A stretch of 64,000 bases of DNA from Alloacidobacterium sp963823845 (GCA_963823845.1 CAWGND010000013.1:496001-560000), one strand, 5' to 3'; shown: positions 26,097-35,445, counted from the stretch's first letter. Numbers and translations are program-made. Notes: generated by a model not told the origin, from the sequence alone.

Positions 26097-26111
26097 TTTA
26101 CACATTGTAAA
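26097..26111. promoter_or_regulatory. Palindrome TTTACA-CAT-TGTAAA (candidate TetR operator)
   Basis: A perfect inverted repeat in the 79-bp gap between divergent tetR and the DUF2306-like gene, of the size and AT-rich type used by TetR repressors. Confidence 0.6.
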
Positions 26112-26139
26112 GTTAATTATTGAAAGTTATGATGACACC

Positions 26140-26775
26140 GTGCCAAGCAAGAAAGAAGCTGTCTGCAAGCGGCCGTACTCTTTGGGCAGGCGCCTGGAGC
26201 AATCTGACCAGAAACGGGCTGCGATTCTTACCGCTTTGCGGAAGCAGCTTGAAGCGAATGGATTTTCTAGCCTGACGCTGGATGGACTCGCACGCGAAAG
26301 CGGGGTGACGCGGCAGACGATCTATAACCTTTTTACGAACAAGACCGGGTTGCTTGAGGCGCTCTTCGATCAGATTGCCATCGAAGGCGGCATGGAGCGC
26401 ATGCGAAACGTGATGCAAGCGGCGAATCCTGAATCGATGCTGATCAGCTTCGTTGAGATTTTCAGCACGTTCTGGCGGAGAGACAGGCTGCTGATCCGGC
26501 GCATTCACGGGATTGCTGCCATCGATCCAGAGTTTGGGGCGGCAGTCGAGGCTAGGAATCGCCGCCGACGAGGCGCAGCAACGCGGGTCGTTGAGATGCT
26601 GGATCAGCGGAGCGAGGGAAAAGGGAGAGCGGACAGAGAGCAGCGAATCTCTACTCTCCACGCGCTGACATCTTTTGAATTCTTTGACGCTCTGGCTGAC
26701 AGCTCTGGGAGTGTCGATGAGGCCGCGCGTTTGCTGCCCGGCATTGTGGAACGAGCGATCTCAGATCGCCAGTGA
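26140..26775 (+). CDS. TetR family transcriptional regulator
   Basis: A 211-aa repressor. The N-terminal HTH reads ILTALRKQLEANGFSSLTLD and GLARESGVTRQTIYNLFTNKTGLLEALFD (about 29-78), followed by a helical ligand-binding domain. It starts at GTG 26140; the nearby ATGs at 26129 and 26132 are out of frame. It probably represses the divergent membrane-protein genes through the TTTACA palindrome. The ligand is unknown. Confidence 0.82.
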   Translation: MPSKKEAVCKRPYSLGRRLEQSDQKRAAILTALRKQLEANGFSSLTLDGLARESGVTRQTIYNLFTNKTGLLEALFDQIAIEGGMERMRNVMQAANPESMLISFVEIFSTFWRRDRLLIRRIHGIAAIDPEFGAAVEARNRRRRGAATRVVEMLDQRSEGKGRADREQRISTLHALTSFEFFDALADSSGSVDEAARLLPGIVERAISDRQ

Positions 26776-26792
26776 ATGCGGCTCCGTGTTCT

Positions 26793-27626
26793 CTAGGTCA
26801 GATATTCCTTGATGAATGGATCATCGGAGTGGACGAGGTCGTGTGTCGATCCGTCAAAGACAAGTTTGCCATCATTCAAAACGAGGAAGCTGGTCTGCGG
26901 ATCGGACTGGCCTTCCGGAAGAAGCTCCATTTTGTTGGCTTCGCGGTTGAAGCGGTGCGATGCGAGCACGAACGCGTCCTGTAATCGGTGAGTTACGAGC
27001 AGGGAACTGGTGTGATAGACGTCGCGCTGCTTCATGACCAGTTCGATGATGGTGGTCGATGTGATCGGGTCGAGTCCGCCTGTGGGCGAATCGTAGAGAA
27101 TCAGGTCGGGCTTGGTGATGATGGCGCGGGCGATGGCGACGCGGCGGCGCATGCCTCCGGAAAGCTCTGAAGGGAATTTGTCGACGGTGTGCTCAAGCTC
27201 AACGAAGCGCAGTGCCTCGGTGACGCGCTGCTCGATTTCCGCGGGGGGGCGGCGCTCCTCCATTAGGCGATAGCCGACGTTATCGCGCACGGTCAGCGAA
27301 TCGAAGAGCGCGCCTTCCTGAAAAACCATGCCGATGCGCGCGCGCAGCGCGAAGAGTTCTTCTTCCGGCATGGCGCTGACCTCTTCACCGAAAACGAGGA
27401 TGCGGCCCGAGTCTGGGCGCATCAAGCCGTCGGCCATTTTCAGCAGAACGCTCTTGCCCACGCCGGCTGGCCCGAGGAGGATGCGCGTCTCACCCGGCTT
27501 GACGGTGAAGGAGATGTTGTCGAGCACCGGCTTATTCTCAAAGCCGATCGAGACGTTCTCAAAGACGACGACAGGCTCGTTCGGCGGTTGCTGTTTGAGT
27601 TCCGGAGCGAGGACGGCCTGGCTCAT
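26793..27626 (-). CDS. ABC transporter ATPase, MlaF/Ttg2A type, with altered Walker B
   Basis: A 277-aa ATPase for phospholipid or lipid transport across the envelope. Walker A is GPAGVGKS (52-59), the signature is LSGGM (155-159), and Walker B is LILYDS (175-180) with the H-loop in LLVTHRL. The catalytic glutamate that should follow the Walker B Asp is Ser180 (YDSPTGGLDP), which would slow ATP hydrolysis if nothing compensates. It follows the MlaE-type permease by 7 bp. No MlaD-type substrate-binding gene lies next to it in the window. Confidence 0.85.
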   Translation of the reverse strand: MSQAVLAPELKQQPPNEPVVVFENVSIGFENKPVLDNISFTVKPGETRILLGPAGVGKSVLLKMADGLMRPDSGRILVFGEEVSAMPEEELFALRARIGMVFQEGALFDSLTVRDNVGYRLMEERRPPAEIEQRVTEALRFVELEHTVDKFPSELSGGMRRRVAIARAIITKPDLILYDSPTGGLDPITSTTIIELVMKQRDVYHTSSLLVTHRLQDAFVLASHRFNREANKMELLPEGQSDPQTSFLVLNDGKLVFDGSTHDLVHSDDPFIKEYLT

Positions 27627-27633
27627 GTGCGCG

Positions 27634-28413
27634 TCACCTGCCGAAGATGCCGATCATGAAGCGGCTGATGACAAAGTCCGACGCGATGATGAGGACCGAT
27701 GACCATACGACGGCTTGCGTGGTGGAACGACCCACGCCCTGTGTGCCGCCGCTTGTCGTCATTCCGTAATAGCAGCCGATGGTGGCGATGATGAAGCCGA
27801 AAAAGAGCGGCTTGACCAGGCCCTGCAGAATGTCTGGATAACGCAGCGACTGATAAGCGGTATGGAAATATTGCGAACCATCCTGTCCAAGGAGAAAGAC
27901 TGAGACAGCTGCCCCGCCGAGAATGCCGATAGCGTCGGAAATGATGGTGAGGAAAAAGAGCATGAAGACGGTGGCGATAATGCGCGGCATCACCAGTTTC
28001 TTGAGCGGGTCAGTGCCGAGCGCGCGCATGGCATCGATCTGCTCGGTCACCATCATGGAGCCAAGCTCACTGGCCATGCCGGAGGCGTTGCGTCCTGAGA
28101 CCATCAGGCTGGTGAGCACCGGTCCGAGTTCCTTGATCATGGAAAGGCTGACGAGCTGCCCGGTAACCGCGGCGGCGCCAAACTGCGCCAGCGTCGAGGC
28201 CGATTGCAGCGCCAGCACGCCTCCGGTGAAGAAGCCCGTGAGGATCACGATTGGGAGCGAGCCGACGCCGATAATGTCAGCCTGCGTAATGATGTCTGCG
28301 CCATAGAAGGGGCGTCGAAAGAGATTTCCAAGGGCGCGGCCAGAGATCAGCGCATAGTCCTGTAAAACGCTGACACCTTTTTTTGCGGCCTGATCAAGCG
28401 TAGCGATTGCCAT
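27634..28413 (-). CDS. MlaE family lipid ABC transporter permease
   Basis: A 259-aa permease with five or six hydrophobic segments and the MlaE family blocks VGSLPIVILTGFFTGGVLALQSA, ELGPVLTSLMVSGRNASGMASELGSM and EQIDAMRALGTDPLKKLVMPR. Together with the downstream ATPase it forms an MlaFE core that moves phospholipids between membranes. It is first gene of a two-gene operon. The MCE-domain partner and lipoprotein are not visible nearby and may lie elsewhere. Confidence 0.9.
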   Translation of the reverse strand: MAIATLDQAAKKGVSVLQDYALISGRALGNLFRRPFYGADIITQADIIGVGSLPIVILTGFFTGGVLALQSASTLAQFGAAAVTGQLVSLSMIKELGPVLTSLMVSGRNASGMASELGSMMVTEQIDAMRALGTDPLKKLVMPRIIATVFMLFFLTIISDAIGILGGAAVSVFLLGQDGSQYFHTAYQSLRYPDILQGLVKPLFFGFIIATIGCYYGMTTSGGTQGVGRSTTQAVVWSSVLIIASDFVISRFMIGIFGR

Positions 28414-28532
28414 GGTTTAGTTCATTCGCTTAGATGCACAAAGGAGATTCGTGACTCACAAGGGTGAGGGTAACACAGGGCCTAAGTATCAGGGCGCGCA
28501 CAGCTTGGCGCATTAGCTACCCAAGCCTTGCC

Positions 28533-29977
28533 CTACTCTTTCACTCGCTTCTTGATTTCGATATTGAGGCGCTTGATCTTCTGGTTCAGGGTGGAGAGCG
28601 GAATGCGGAACTGCTCGGCGGCTTCGGTCTGGTTCCAGTTGCAGCGCTCTAGCTTGTCGATGATGATGCGCCGCTCGATATCTTCGAGGATGTCGAAGAG
28701 CGAGGCGTTCGGATTGTGCTCAAGCAGGCTGGAGGAATAGCTGCGGCCAGTAAGGTGGCCGGGAAGGAGGTCGGAATTGATTGTCTGGCCGGAGGAAAGC
28801 ACGACTCCGCGCTCGATGACGTTTTCGAGCTCGCGCACGTTGCCTGGCCAGTCGTAATCCACGAGGGCGCGCATCGCTTCGGGTGACAGCGAGCGCGACG
28901 GCAAGATCGTTTTCTTCGGAGAAGTGTTTGAGAAAATGCGTCGCGAGCAGCGGGATATCTTCGCGGCGGCTGCGCAGCGGCGGCAGGTCGATGGTGATGA
29001 CGTTGAGCCGGTAGTAGAGATCTTCGCGGAACCTGCCTTCGCGCACCGCCTGGCGCAGGTCGATATTGGTGGCGGCGATGATGCGGACGTCGACCTGGAT
29101 CTCCTGAACGCCGCCAAGCTGCATGAAGCGGCGGTCCTGCAGCACGCGCAGGATCTTTGCTTGCGTGTCCATACCCATCGTGCCGATTTCGTCCAGGAAG
29201 AGCGTGCCCCCGTTGGCGATCTTCGAAGAGGCCCTTCTTGGTGGCGATGGCTGAGGTGAAGGCGCCCTTCACATGGCCGAAGAGCGTGGATTCCAGCAGA
29301 TCGATGGGCATGGCTCCGGTGTTGACCGGGACGAAGGGCTTGTCGCGGCGCGGCGAGTTGGCGTGCAGCGCCTTGGCGATCAGCTCCTTGCCGGTTCCGC
29401 TTTCGCCCTGGATGAGCACGGTGGAGCGGCTGGGCGCGACCTGCGCCACCAGGTCGAAGATGCGCAGCATCGGCTCGCTCTTGCCGACGATGTTTTCAAA
29501 GTTATAGCGCTGCTTCAGGGCGCGCTTGAGCTGGATGTTTTCTTCTTCGGCGCGGTGCGCGCGATGGCGGCGCGGATGTCGGCGAGAAGCTTTTCGTTGT
29601 CCCACGGCTTCTGGACGAAGTTCTGCGCGCCGGCGCGGATGGCGTCCACCACGTTGTCACCGTTCCGTAGGCGGTGATCATGATGACCGGCAGTAGCGGG
29701 ATGGCGCTCGCGGATGCGGGGCAGCACTTCAAGGCCGTTCTTGCCCGGCAGCGCGAGATCGAGCAGAACGAGATCGTAGGACTGCGCGGTCGATGTTCGA
29801 TCGAGTCCCGACTCGCCTTCGGGGGCGGTGTCGACGTTGTAGCCTTCGAGCATGAGCAGCGTTTCGAGCGACTCGCGAATGGCGGCTTCGTCATCGATGA
29901 TGAGAATTCGATGCGCACGGTCTGGATATCGACGATGTAGCTTGTAGAGTGCGGAACGCGAGGATGCCTTCAGACAT
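28533..29977 (-). pseudogene. Sigma-54-dependent response regulator (NtrC type), frameshifted
   Basis: Pieces in different frames join into one NtrC-class regulator. They are a REC domain (ILIIDDEAAIRESLE, LVLLDLALPGKNGLEV, VIMITAYGTVT, FVQKPWDNEKLL), an AAA+ domain (Walker A GESGTGKE, the GAFTSA loop in place of GAFTGA, ATNIDLRQAVREGRFREDLYYRLNV, WPGNVRELENVIERG) and a Fis-type HTH (NQTEAAEQFRIPLSTLNQKIKRL). Frame changes fall near 29698, 29662, 29560, 29222 and 28905, with further trouble around the start (29.9-30.0 kb). Protein similarity is intact on both sides of each break, which favours sequence error or very recent decay. The partner kinase is directly upstream. Confidence 0.8.
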
Positions 29978-29991
29978 GCGCGGGCTTTCCT

Positions 29992-32803
29992 TACCATGGG
30001 GAATTCAAGAAGAAACGTGGTGCCCGTGTCCCACCTGGCTTTCTACGTGGATCTTGCCCGCGTGCTCCTGAATGATGCCGTAGGTGACGGCCAGGCCCAG
30101 GCCGGTGCCGCGGCGCTGTCCCTGCCTGGGCGCGCTCTTGGTGGTGAAGAAAGGATCGTAGATGCGCTGCACGTGTTCGGGTGCGATGCCGGAGCCGGTG
30201 TCGGAGATCGCAACCGCGACGTGCCCGTTGGCCTCGGTCGCGATGCGCAGCGTTCCGCCGGCTGCCATGGCGTCCTTTGCGTTGAGAAAGAGATTGAGGA
30301 AGACCTGCTGCAGCTTGTCGGCATTGCCGAGGATGGGCGGAAGATTCGGCGTCGAGCGCCAAATCGAGATGTACATGGGCGGTCTTGAACTGATGCTCAA
30401 GCAGTGTCAGTGTTTCGCGAATGATTGCGTTCAGATCGATCTCGCGGAATTCCGTGCTGCTGGTGCGCGAGAAATTCAGCAGGCTGTTGACGATCTCCGA
30501 GGCGCGGAAGGTCTGCTGCGTGATCTTTTCGAGCAGCGGCGACAGCCGTTCATCGCCGCGCACCTGCTTGGCGAGCATCTGCGTGTAGGAGGAGATGACG
30601 GCGAGCGGCGTATTGACTTCATGGGCGACTCCGGCGGCAAGCAGGCCGATGGAGGAGAGCTTTTCCGCCTGGCTGAGCTGGGCTTCAAGCTCCATGCGCT
30701 CGGTGATGTCGTCGACCAGGATGATGCGGCCAACCGTTTCGAAATTGCGCGAGACCAGCGGCGCGATGGCGATGTTGGCGGTACGTGCCTCGCCTGTCGC
30801 GCATCTCCAGGCGGAACTTGTAGAGATTGTGCACGCCGGGGTCGTTCTTTACGCGGTGAAATTCCTGCATAAACGACGGCGGAAAGACTTCTGAGAGCCG
30901 TTTACCCAGCGCCTCGCAGCGCGGGAGCGCGCAGAAGACTTCCATCTGAGCATTCCAGCTCTCGATACTTTCTTCGAGATCGACGGCGAGGATGCCGACG
31001 TTGATCGACTCGACGATGTTCTCGTTGAATTCCTTCAGGCGCTCGTATTCGGAGATTTTCTGCTCAAGGCTCTGCGTACAGGCGGGCGTTCTGGATAGCG
31101 ATGCCAATGTAGCCGGCGAGGGATTCGAGCAACTCCATGTCTTCGCTCGAAAGGAAATCGCCGTCGGTGGTGCGGCCCAGCCCGATGACAGCGATGGTAC
31201 GGTCCTGCAAGCGGCATGGCAGGTAGTAGTTCAGGTCGAGCGCCGCGGCTGTGCGCTTTTCGCTATCGGTCAGATGCAGCGCCTGCTGGGGATTTTCAAG
31301 AAAAATATGCGAGCCCGCATCGGGTTGGTCGAAATCGAGGAAGCTAAGATCGAGTCCCTGGCCGTCTTCAAGAACCGACGCCTGTAGGCCATGACCGGCG
31401 GCGAGTCGGTATTCCTCGGTTGTCTCAGCAAGAAAAACGGCAACACGAGAGACGAGGAGCGTGTGCGGCAAGCGCTCGACGATGGAGTTCAGCAACGCCT
31501 GCAGGTCAGTTTGCGAACTGAGGCCGCGGCCAAATTCGATCAGCGTTTCGCGGTAGTCGTAGCGCTTGCGGTCGAAGACGCGGTCGACGCGCTCCTGGAT
31601 GGCGCGTTTCAGAGGGTCGAAGAGTTGCGCCGTAATGATGATGGCGGCGACCAGTCCCCAAAGCCCAAAGCTGGGCAGACGATTGCGGACGATCTCGCCG
31701 GCGAGCGCAACCAGGCCGAAATAGAGGGCCACCAGCGCTGCCGTCGCCAGCGTGTATGTGACGCCGCGCTTGAAGATCAGGTCCGTATCCATGAGCCGGT
31801 AGCGGATGATGGCCCAGCTGAAGGTGAGCGGCAGGAAGACCAGCGCGAGCACTGCAATCTTGGTCAACAGATCCGGAATTTGGGCATCGGCCAGAAACGG
31901 GATCGCATACAGGAGCGTGAACGGCGCGATGGCAAGCACGGTGCCGCGAGTCAGCCACTTGAGCTGCTGGCGGCGCAGAGGCTGGTCTGCGCGCTGATAG
32001 TTGACGAAGAAGAGAATCGCCGCCAGCACGTAATAGAGCGCCTGATAGCCAACGGTGAATTGATCGAGGCGGTGCTGCAGCAGCGCCGTCGCAGACCAGA
32101 ACTGGATTGCAATGATCTGCAGAGAAATGACGAGGCAGCCCGGCAGGTAGGTGATAGCGACCAGCCAGCGGCGGATACGGCGGCTTTCAGAAAAGGCCAG
32201 AGCAAAATGCAAAAAGAGCGCGGGTTGCAGAGCCCCGGCAAAAATGTTGCCCCAGAAGATGACCTGATCGAGCGCATTGAGCTTGCCTGTGTACTTGAAG
32301 GCGTAAAGCGTGAAAGAAGCAAGGCAGAAAATGTAGAAGTGGGTCGCGTGGGGGGCGGTCCAGCGACGGAATAGGACATAGAGTCCGATTCCGAGATAAA
32401 TCAGCGCAATGAGGCGGAAGCCCTGATTGTTGCTGCGATCCAGGGGGTCGAGAATCAGCGGGACTTCAGGCAGCCTGACACCGGAACGGATCAGCGTGTA
32501 GTGGATCGTGCCGTAGGCCCCTGTACGCACCATCTCCCGAGCCAGGGAGGCGGAGCGGGGTAGCGGCCGGTCATTTGCCTGAACCAGCAGGTCTCCGGCC
32601 TTGATGCCCGCGCGCTGTGCCGGGCTGTTGGCCAGCACCCGCTGTGCCTGCAGTCCGCCGTTGGCTTCCACCCACCAGACTCCGTCTGTCGGCAGCGGAT
32701 AGTTATTTTCTTGAATGAAATTAAATGCGGCAAAGACCGTGGCGGCGACAGTGAAAAGGGCCAGGAGGAGAACCGTGATCCGGGTTTGTAGCGACCTTTC
32801 CAT
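29992..32803 (-). pseudogene. Membrane sensor histidine kinase (PDZ, TM, GAF, PAS, HisKA, HATPase), frameshifted
   Basis: The first 1.7 kb are intact: a signal-anchor helix, an extracytoplasmic PDZ-like domain (ANSPAQRAGIKAGDLLVQAND), about seven transmembrane helices and a GAF domain. From 31.1 kb the frame changes at about 31075, 30795, 30347 and 30024. Joined pieces give a PAS domain, H-box AAGVAHEVNTPL, N-box LQQVFLNLFLNAKDAM, G1 ISDTGSGIAPEH, F-box YDPFFTTK and G2 GTGLGLAVTYG. ATG 32803 begins the anchor helix; ATG 32839 is an alternative. It pairs with the sigma-54 regulator downstream. The signal sensed is unknown. Confidence 0.8.
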
Positions 32804-33180
32804 GTGCGGTTCAGCAATACTGCGTGCAACCGATACCATGCAAATCGAGTGCCATCACAGCCAGACGAGACGGTCGTTCACCTGCTGATCCAGTATAACC
32901 TTGATTTTGAGGGGGATACTGATTTTCGGGAAGATCGAAATTATACGAGTGACGAGAGTTACCTTCTTTGGGATGAAATATTCAATATCTATCTATGAAA
33001 AATCATAGATAGTGCAGGACGAATTTCGGCCAGGAATGGCTCAAGCAAGCCGATGGAAACGGGAGAGATGCACACAGATGCATCTTTTTTGGCTCTTCGC
33101 TTCTCTTAAAAATTGGTTTAAGATTTGATGAATTTGCCAGGCCGCTGGACGTTTTGCATGGGCACTGGTTGAGGGTGTAG
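32804..33180. other. Intergenic region with two hairpins
   Basis: CTATCTATG (32989-32997) and CATAGATAG (33004-33012) form a perfect 9-bp inverted repeat with loop AAAAAT. A second hairpin, AGATGCA-CACAGA-TGCATCT followed by TTTTT, spans 33066-33090 and reads as a terminator on the plus strand. A 64-codon plus-strand ORF (32804-32998) ends inside the first repeat but has no ribosome binding site, so I do not call it. Confidence 0.5.
33066..33090 (+). terminator. Terminator-like hairpin with T-run
   Basis: A 7-bp stem with a 6-nt loop followed by five Ts, pointing towards the hydrolase gene. No clear gene precedes it on this strand, so an unannotated short RNA may end here. Confidence 0.4.
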
Positions 33181-34104
33181 ATGGCATTGGCAAACTGGAT
33201 GCTGCTGGCAAATGACCAGCAGCTCGAAGAAATCTCGATTTTGGTGAATGGGCACCGGATGTACTGCCTGACGACGGGCAATGGTCCGGCACTCGTGCTT
33301 TTGCATGGCCTCCTCGGATCTGCCGACGCTTGGTATCCATGCCTTTCACGGCTCGGACAGGAGTCTTCAGTCTACTCGGTCGATTCACTGGGCATAGGGA
33401 GGTCGGAAAGGGTGCCCGGGCTAGACGCAAGCCTCGCCGCCCAGGCGGACCGGATGGCGAAATTTCTAGCTGGGGCGGGCATCGGGCGTGCCGATATTGT
33501 GGGTACGTCGCACGGAGGTGCAGTTGCCATGATGCTGGCAGCCCGGCATCCGGAACGAGTCCGCAGCCTGGTGCTGCACGCTCCGGCTAATCCGTTTTCT
33601 CTGGTGGGTGATCCGTTACTGCACTTCTATCGGAGTTCGCTGGGGCGCTGGTTCGCAAACCAGGTGCCGAATCTTCCAGAGAAGCTGCAGGAACTGGCGC
33701 TCGGCCGGATGTATGGGAACAGCAAACTAGTCTGTCATGAGGCGCTAGAGCGTTACATGAATTCACTGCGCGTCCCAGGGACGGTCAAGCATATTCTGAA
33801 TATTCTGGATTGCTGGATTGACGACATGCGCGAGCTCAGGGCCACGCTGGAAAAGCTGCGCGATGTGCCGATGCTGCTATTGTGGGGAACGCATGATCGT
33901 GCAGTGACTCTGGAATCGGGCCGACAGCTGGAAAAGATATTTCGCCGTGCGGAAATGGTGATTCTTCCGGGCGTGGGGCACCTGCCTCACGATGAAGCTC
34001 CCATGGCATTTGCAGAGGCCGTGAATGGCTTTCTGCGCAAAATCGACCGCAGCGAGGCGCATCCGGGACCTCAGCTGGTGCGGTCGGAGCCTCAGTGTGA
34101 CTGA
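33181..34104 (+). CDS. Alpha/beta hydrolase
   Basis: A 307-aa soluble hydrolase. The oxyanion region is LLHGLLGSADAWYPCL (about 41-56) and the nucleophile elbow is GTSHGG (Ser near 108). The acid lies in LLWGTHDRAV, and the catalytic His is in GVGHLPHDE. The cap region is of moderate size. Esterase, lipase and C-C hydrolase activity cannot be separated from sequence. The antisense 30-aa gene overlaps its last 13 bp. Confidence 0.85.
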   Translation: MALANWMLLANDQQLEEISILVNGHRMYCLTTGNGPALVLLHGLLGSADAWYPCLSRLGQESSVYSVDSLGIGRSERVPGLDASLAAQADRMAKFLAGAGIGRADIVGTSHGGAVAMMLAARHPERVRSLVLHAPANPFSLVGDPLLHFYRSSLGRWFANQVPNLPEKLQELALGRMYGNSKLVCHEALERYMNSLRVPGTVKHILNILDCWIDDMRELRATLEKLRDVPMLLLWGTHDRAVTLESGRQLEKIFRRAEMVILPGVGHLPHDEAPMAFAEAVNGFLRKIDRSEAHPGPQLVRSEPQCD

Positions 34105-34184
34105 TCGTCTGCCTTACGGCCGGTTGCCCATAGAATTCCCACTACAAATATGGTGGCGAAGGTGCCGATAACGATTAGTGCCAA
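34092..34184 (-). CDS. Candidate 30-aa single-pass membrane protein
   Basis: A TTG start at 34184 is preceded by AAGGAG at an ideal 7-nt spacing. The product begins MALIVIGTFATIFVVG and continues ILWATGRKADDQSH, a single transmembrane helix of about 18 residues followed by a short polar tail. Small subunits of membrane complexes have this shape, but I recognise no specific family. It lies between convergent genes and overlaps the hydrolase 3' end by 13 bp. The evidence is the strong ribosome binding site and the clean topology. Chance occurrence remains possible. Confidence 0.4.
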   Translation of the reverse strand: MALIVIGTFATIFVVGILWATGRKADDQSH

Positions 34185-34254
34185 GGTACTTCTCCTTTTC
34201 TGAACAGCTGATGTTTACAGCATAACGTATACCAGCGAAGAGTTTACTGCCTCG

Positions 34255-34719
34255 CTAGGAGCTGTTCCTTAAGAGCTCTTCAAGTGTAGAAAGACCCTCC
34301 TGGACGATGCTGCGCTGCGCGGGTGTTGCCTCTTTCAGAGCGTGCGTGAGCGGATGCAAGGCCAGCGCCGCGTATCGCTTTTGAAGAAAGTTACGGACCG
34401 CAGATGAGGGGAAGATCTGCGTGATACGACGGTCCTCTTTGCTGATTCTACGGGTGACAAAGCCGCGTTTCTCCAGACGATCGACAATGCCCGAGACGGT
34501 GCTGTGCGCAAGGCAGACGGTCTCGCTCAGATCTTTGAGGCTCAGCCCTTCGGACTTGCAGACCGCTTCCATTACGAGCCGCTGCGGCGCAGTGAGCTCT
34601 CCCTTTGAATATTCCGCATCGAGTTGACGGCGCATCATCTTGCGGATGGATTGCAGTTGAGATTCCATCCGTTGGGCCAAAGTGCGGATTTCCTGCTGTG
34701 AAGAGGTCTGTTTTCTCAT
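34255..34719 (-). CDS. MarR family transcriptional regulator
   Basis: A 154-aa regulator. It has the DNA-binding core LTAPQRLVMEAVCKSEGLSL then LKDLSETVCLAHSTVSGIVDRLEKRGFV (about 42-88), followed by the wing RRISKEDRRITQIF. A long N-terminal helix and C-terminal helix form the dimer interface. It lies 12 bp downstream of the methyltransferase gene, so the two are probably cotranscribed. A tandem repeat at the upstream start may be the operator. Confidence 0.87.
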   Translation of the reverse strand: MRKQTSSQQEIRTLAQRMESQLQSIRKMMRRQLDAEYSKGELTAPQRLVMEAVCKSEGLSLKDLSETVCLAHSTVSGIVDRLEKRGFVTRRISKEDRRITQIFPSSAVRNFLQKRYAALALHPLTHALKEATPAQRSIVQEGLSTLEELLRNSS

Positions 34720-34731
34720 AGCTGCGTTGTC

Positions 34732-35361
34732 TCAGAAAATGAAGGGTACCAGCGCGCGCACACGTTGGCGATACGCCAGGTACTCGTCTCCGAAGCGCTG
34801 CGCCATGAACTGCTCCTCGAAAAGTGATTTGAGCCAGAGTCCGAAGCCGGCGAGCAAGACACCTGCCAGGCTGCGCAGGTAACCATACTGCAGCGCGCTG
34901 CCAGTGAGAGCTATGAGCAGTCCAGTGTAGATGGGATGGCGGACGATGCGATAAGGGCCCCGTAGTACAAGCGTGTGGTCCTGCTTGATCGTCACTGCGC
35001 TGCTCCAGTTGCCACCGAGGGTTAGGCGCGCCCAGATGGCGAGGGCGATACCCAGGCCGACGATGACGAATCCGGCGCTCGCGACTGCGAGGTTGACGCG
35101 GAACAGAGTCACGTTCAGCCAGGGGACGTCGACGCGTGTGCCGAAGATGAGAAAAGCGCCCAGGCCGGAGAAGAAGAGATACCAGAAGCGGGACCTGGAT
35201 GATTGCTTCACCACCGTGGGCTTTACGGCGAAGGCACTCAGCAGCCAGACGAGGACAAGGGCCTCCCAGAGGTAACCTGTGACGCGCGGATCGATTCGAT
35301 GGATTGGAAGAGATTTGGGCTGAGCAAGGTGGTTCTCCAGACGATACGTCGCATACGACAT
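34732..35361 (-). CDS. Isoprenylcysteine methyltransferase-like membrane protein
   Basis: A 209-aa membrane methyltransferase of the ICMT/PEMT family, with about five helices and the SAM-binding C-terminal block RGPYRIVRHPIYTGLLI then EEQFMAQRFGDEYLAYRQRVRALVPF. Bacterial members have unknown substrates, possibly isoprenoid or phenolic lipids. The ATG at 35361 lies inside a 14-bp tandem repeat, and the second repeat unit holds an out-of-frame ATG. MarR follows in the same transcript. Confidence 0.85.
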   Translation of the reverse strand: MSYATYRLENHLAQPKSLPIHRIDPRVTGYLWEALVLVWLLSAFAVKPTVVKQSSRSRFWYLFFSGLGAFLIFGTRVDVPWLNVTLFRVNLAVASAGFVIVGLGIALAIWARLTLGGNWSSAVTIKQDHTLVLRGPYRIVRHPIYTGLLIALTGSALQYGYLRSLAGVLLAGFGLWLKSLFEEQFMAQRFGDEYLAYRQRVRALVPFIF

Positions 35362-35377
35362 ATCGCATACGACATAT
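35348..35377. promoter_or_regulatory. 14-bp tandem repeat over the methyltransferase start codon
   Basis: TCGCATACGACATA occurs twice head-to-tail (35349-35376). The first unit contains GTCG-CATA-CGAC (35348-35359), a short inverted repeat. Its position over the start fits a MarR-type repressor site controlling the two-gene operon. Confidence 0.45.
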
Positions 35378-35445
35378 GTTAGTCCTGGATGTCCGCCGGT
35401 TACAAGGGCATCTGCGGAAATTTCCGTTTCGGTGGGAGCGAAGTC

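Noticed and set aside
28451..28516. 21-codon GTG ORF preceded by AAAGGAG
   Set aside because: The ribosome binding site is good, but the peptide is very short, has no structure, and no terminator or operon supports it.
29515..30400. Kinase and response regulator as one hybrid protein
   Set aside because: A frame joins them only because of indels. A normal kinase stop (TAA near 29994) and a regulator ATG (29977) with AGGAA are present in the other frames.
32804..32998. 64-codon plus-strand ORF ending in an inverted repeat
   Set aside because: No ribosome binding site or motif; it starts in the antisense of the kinase signal region. It is mentioned only as part of the gap.
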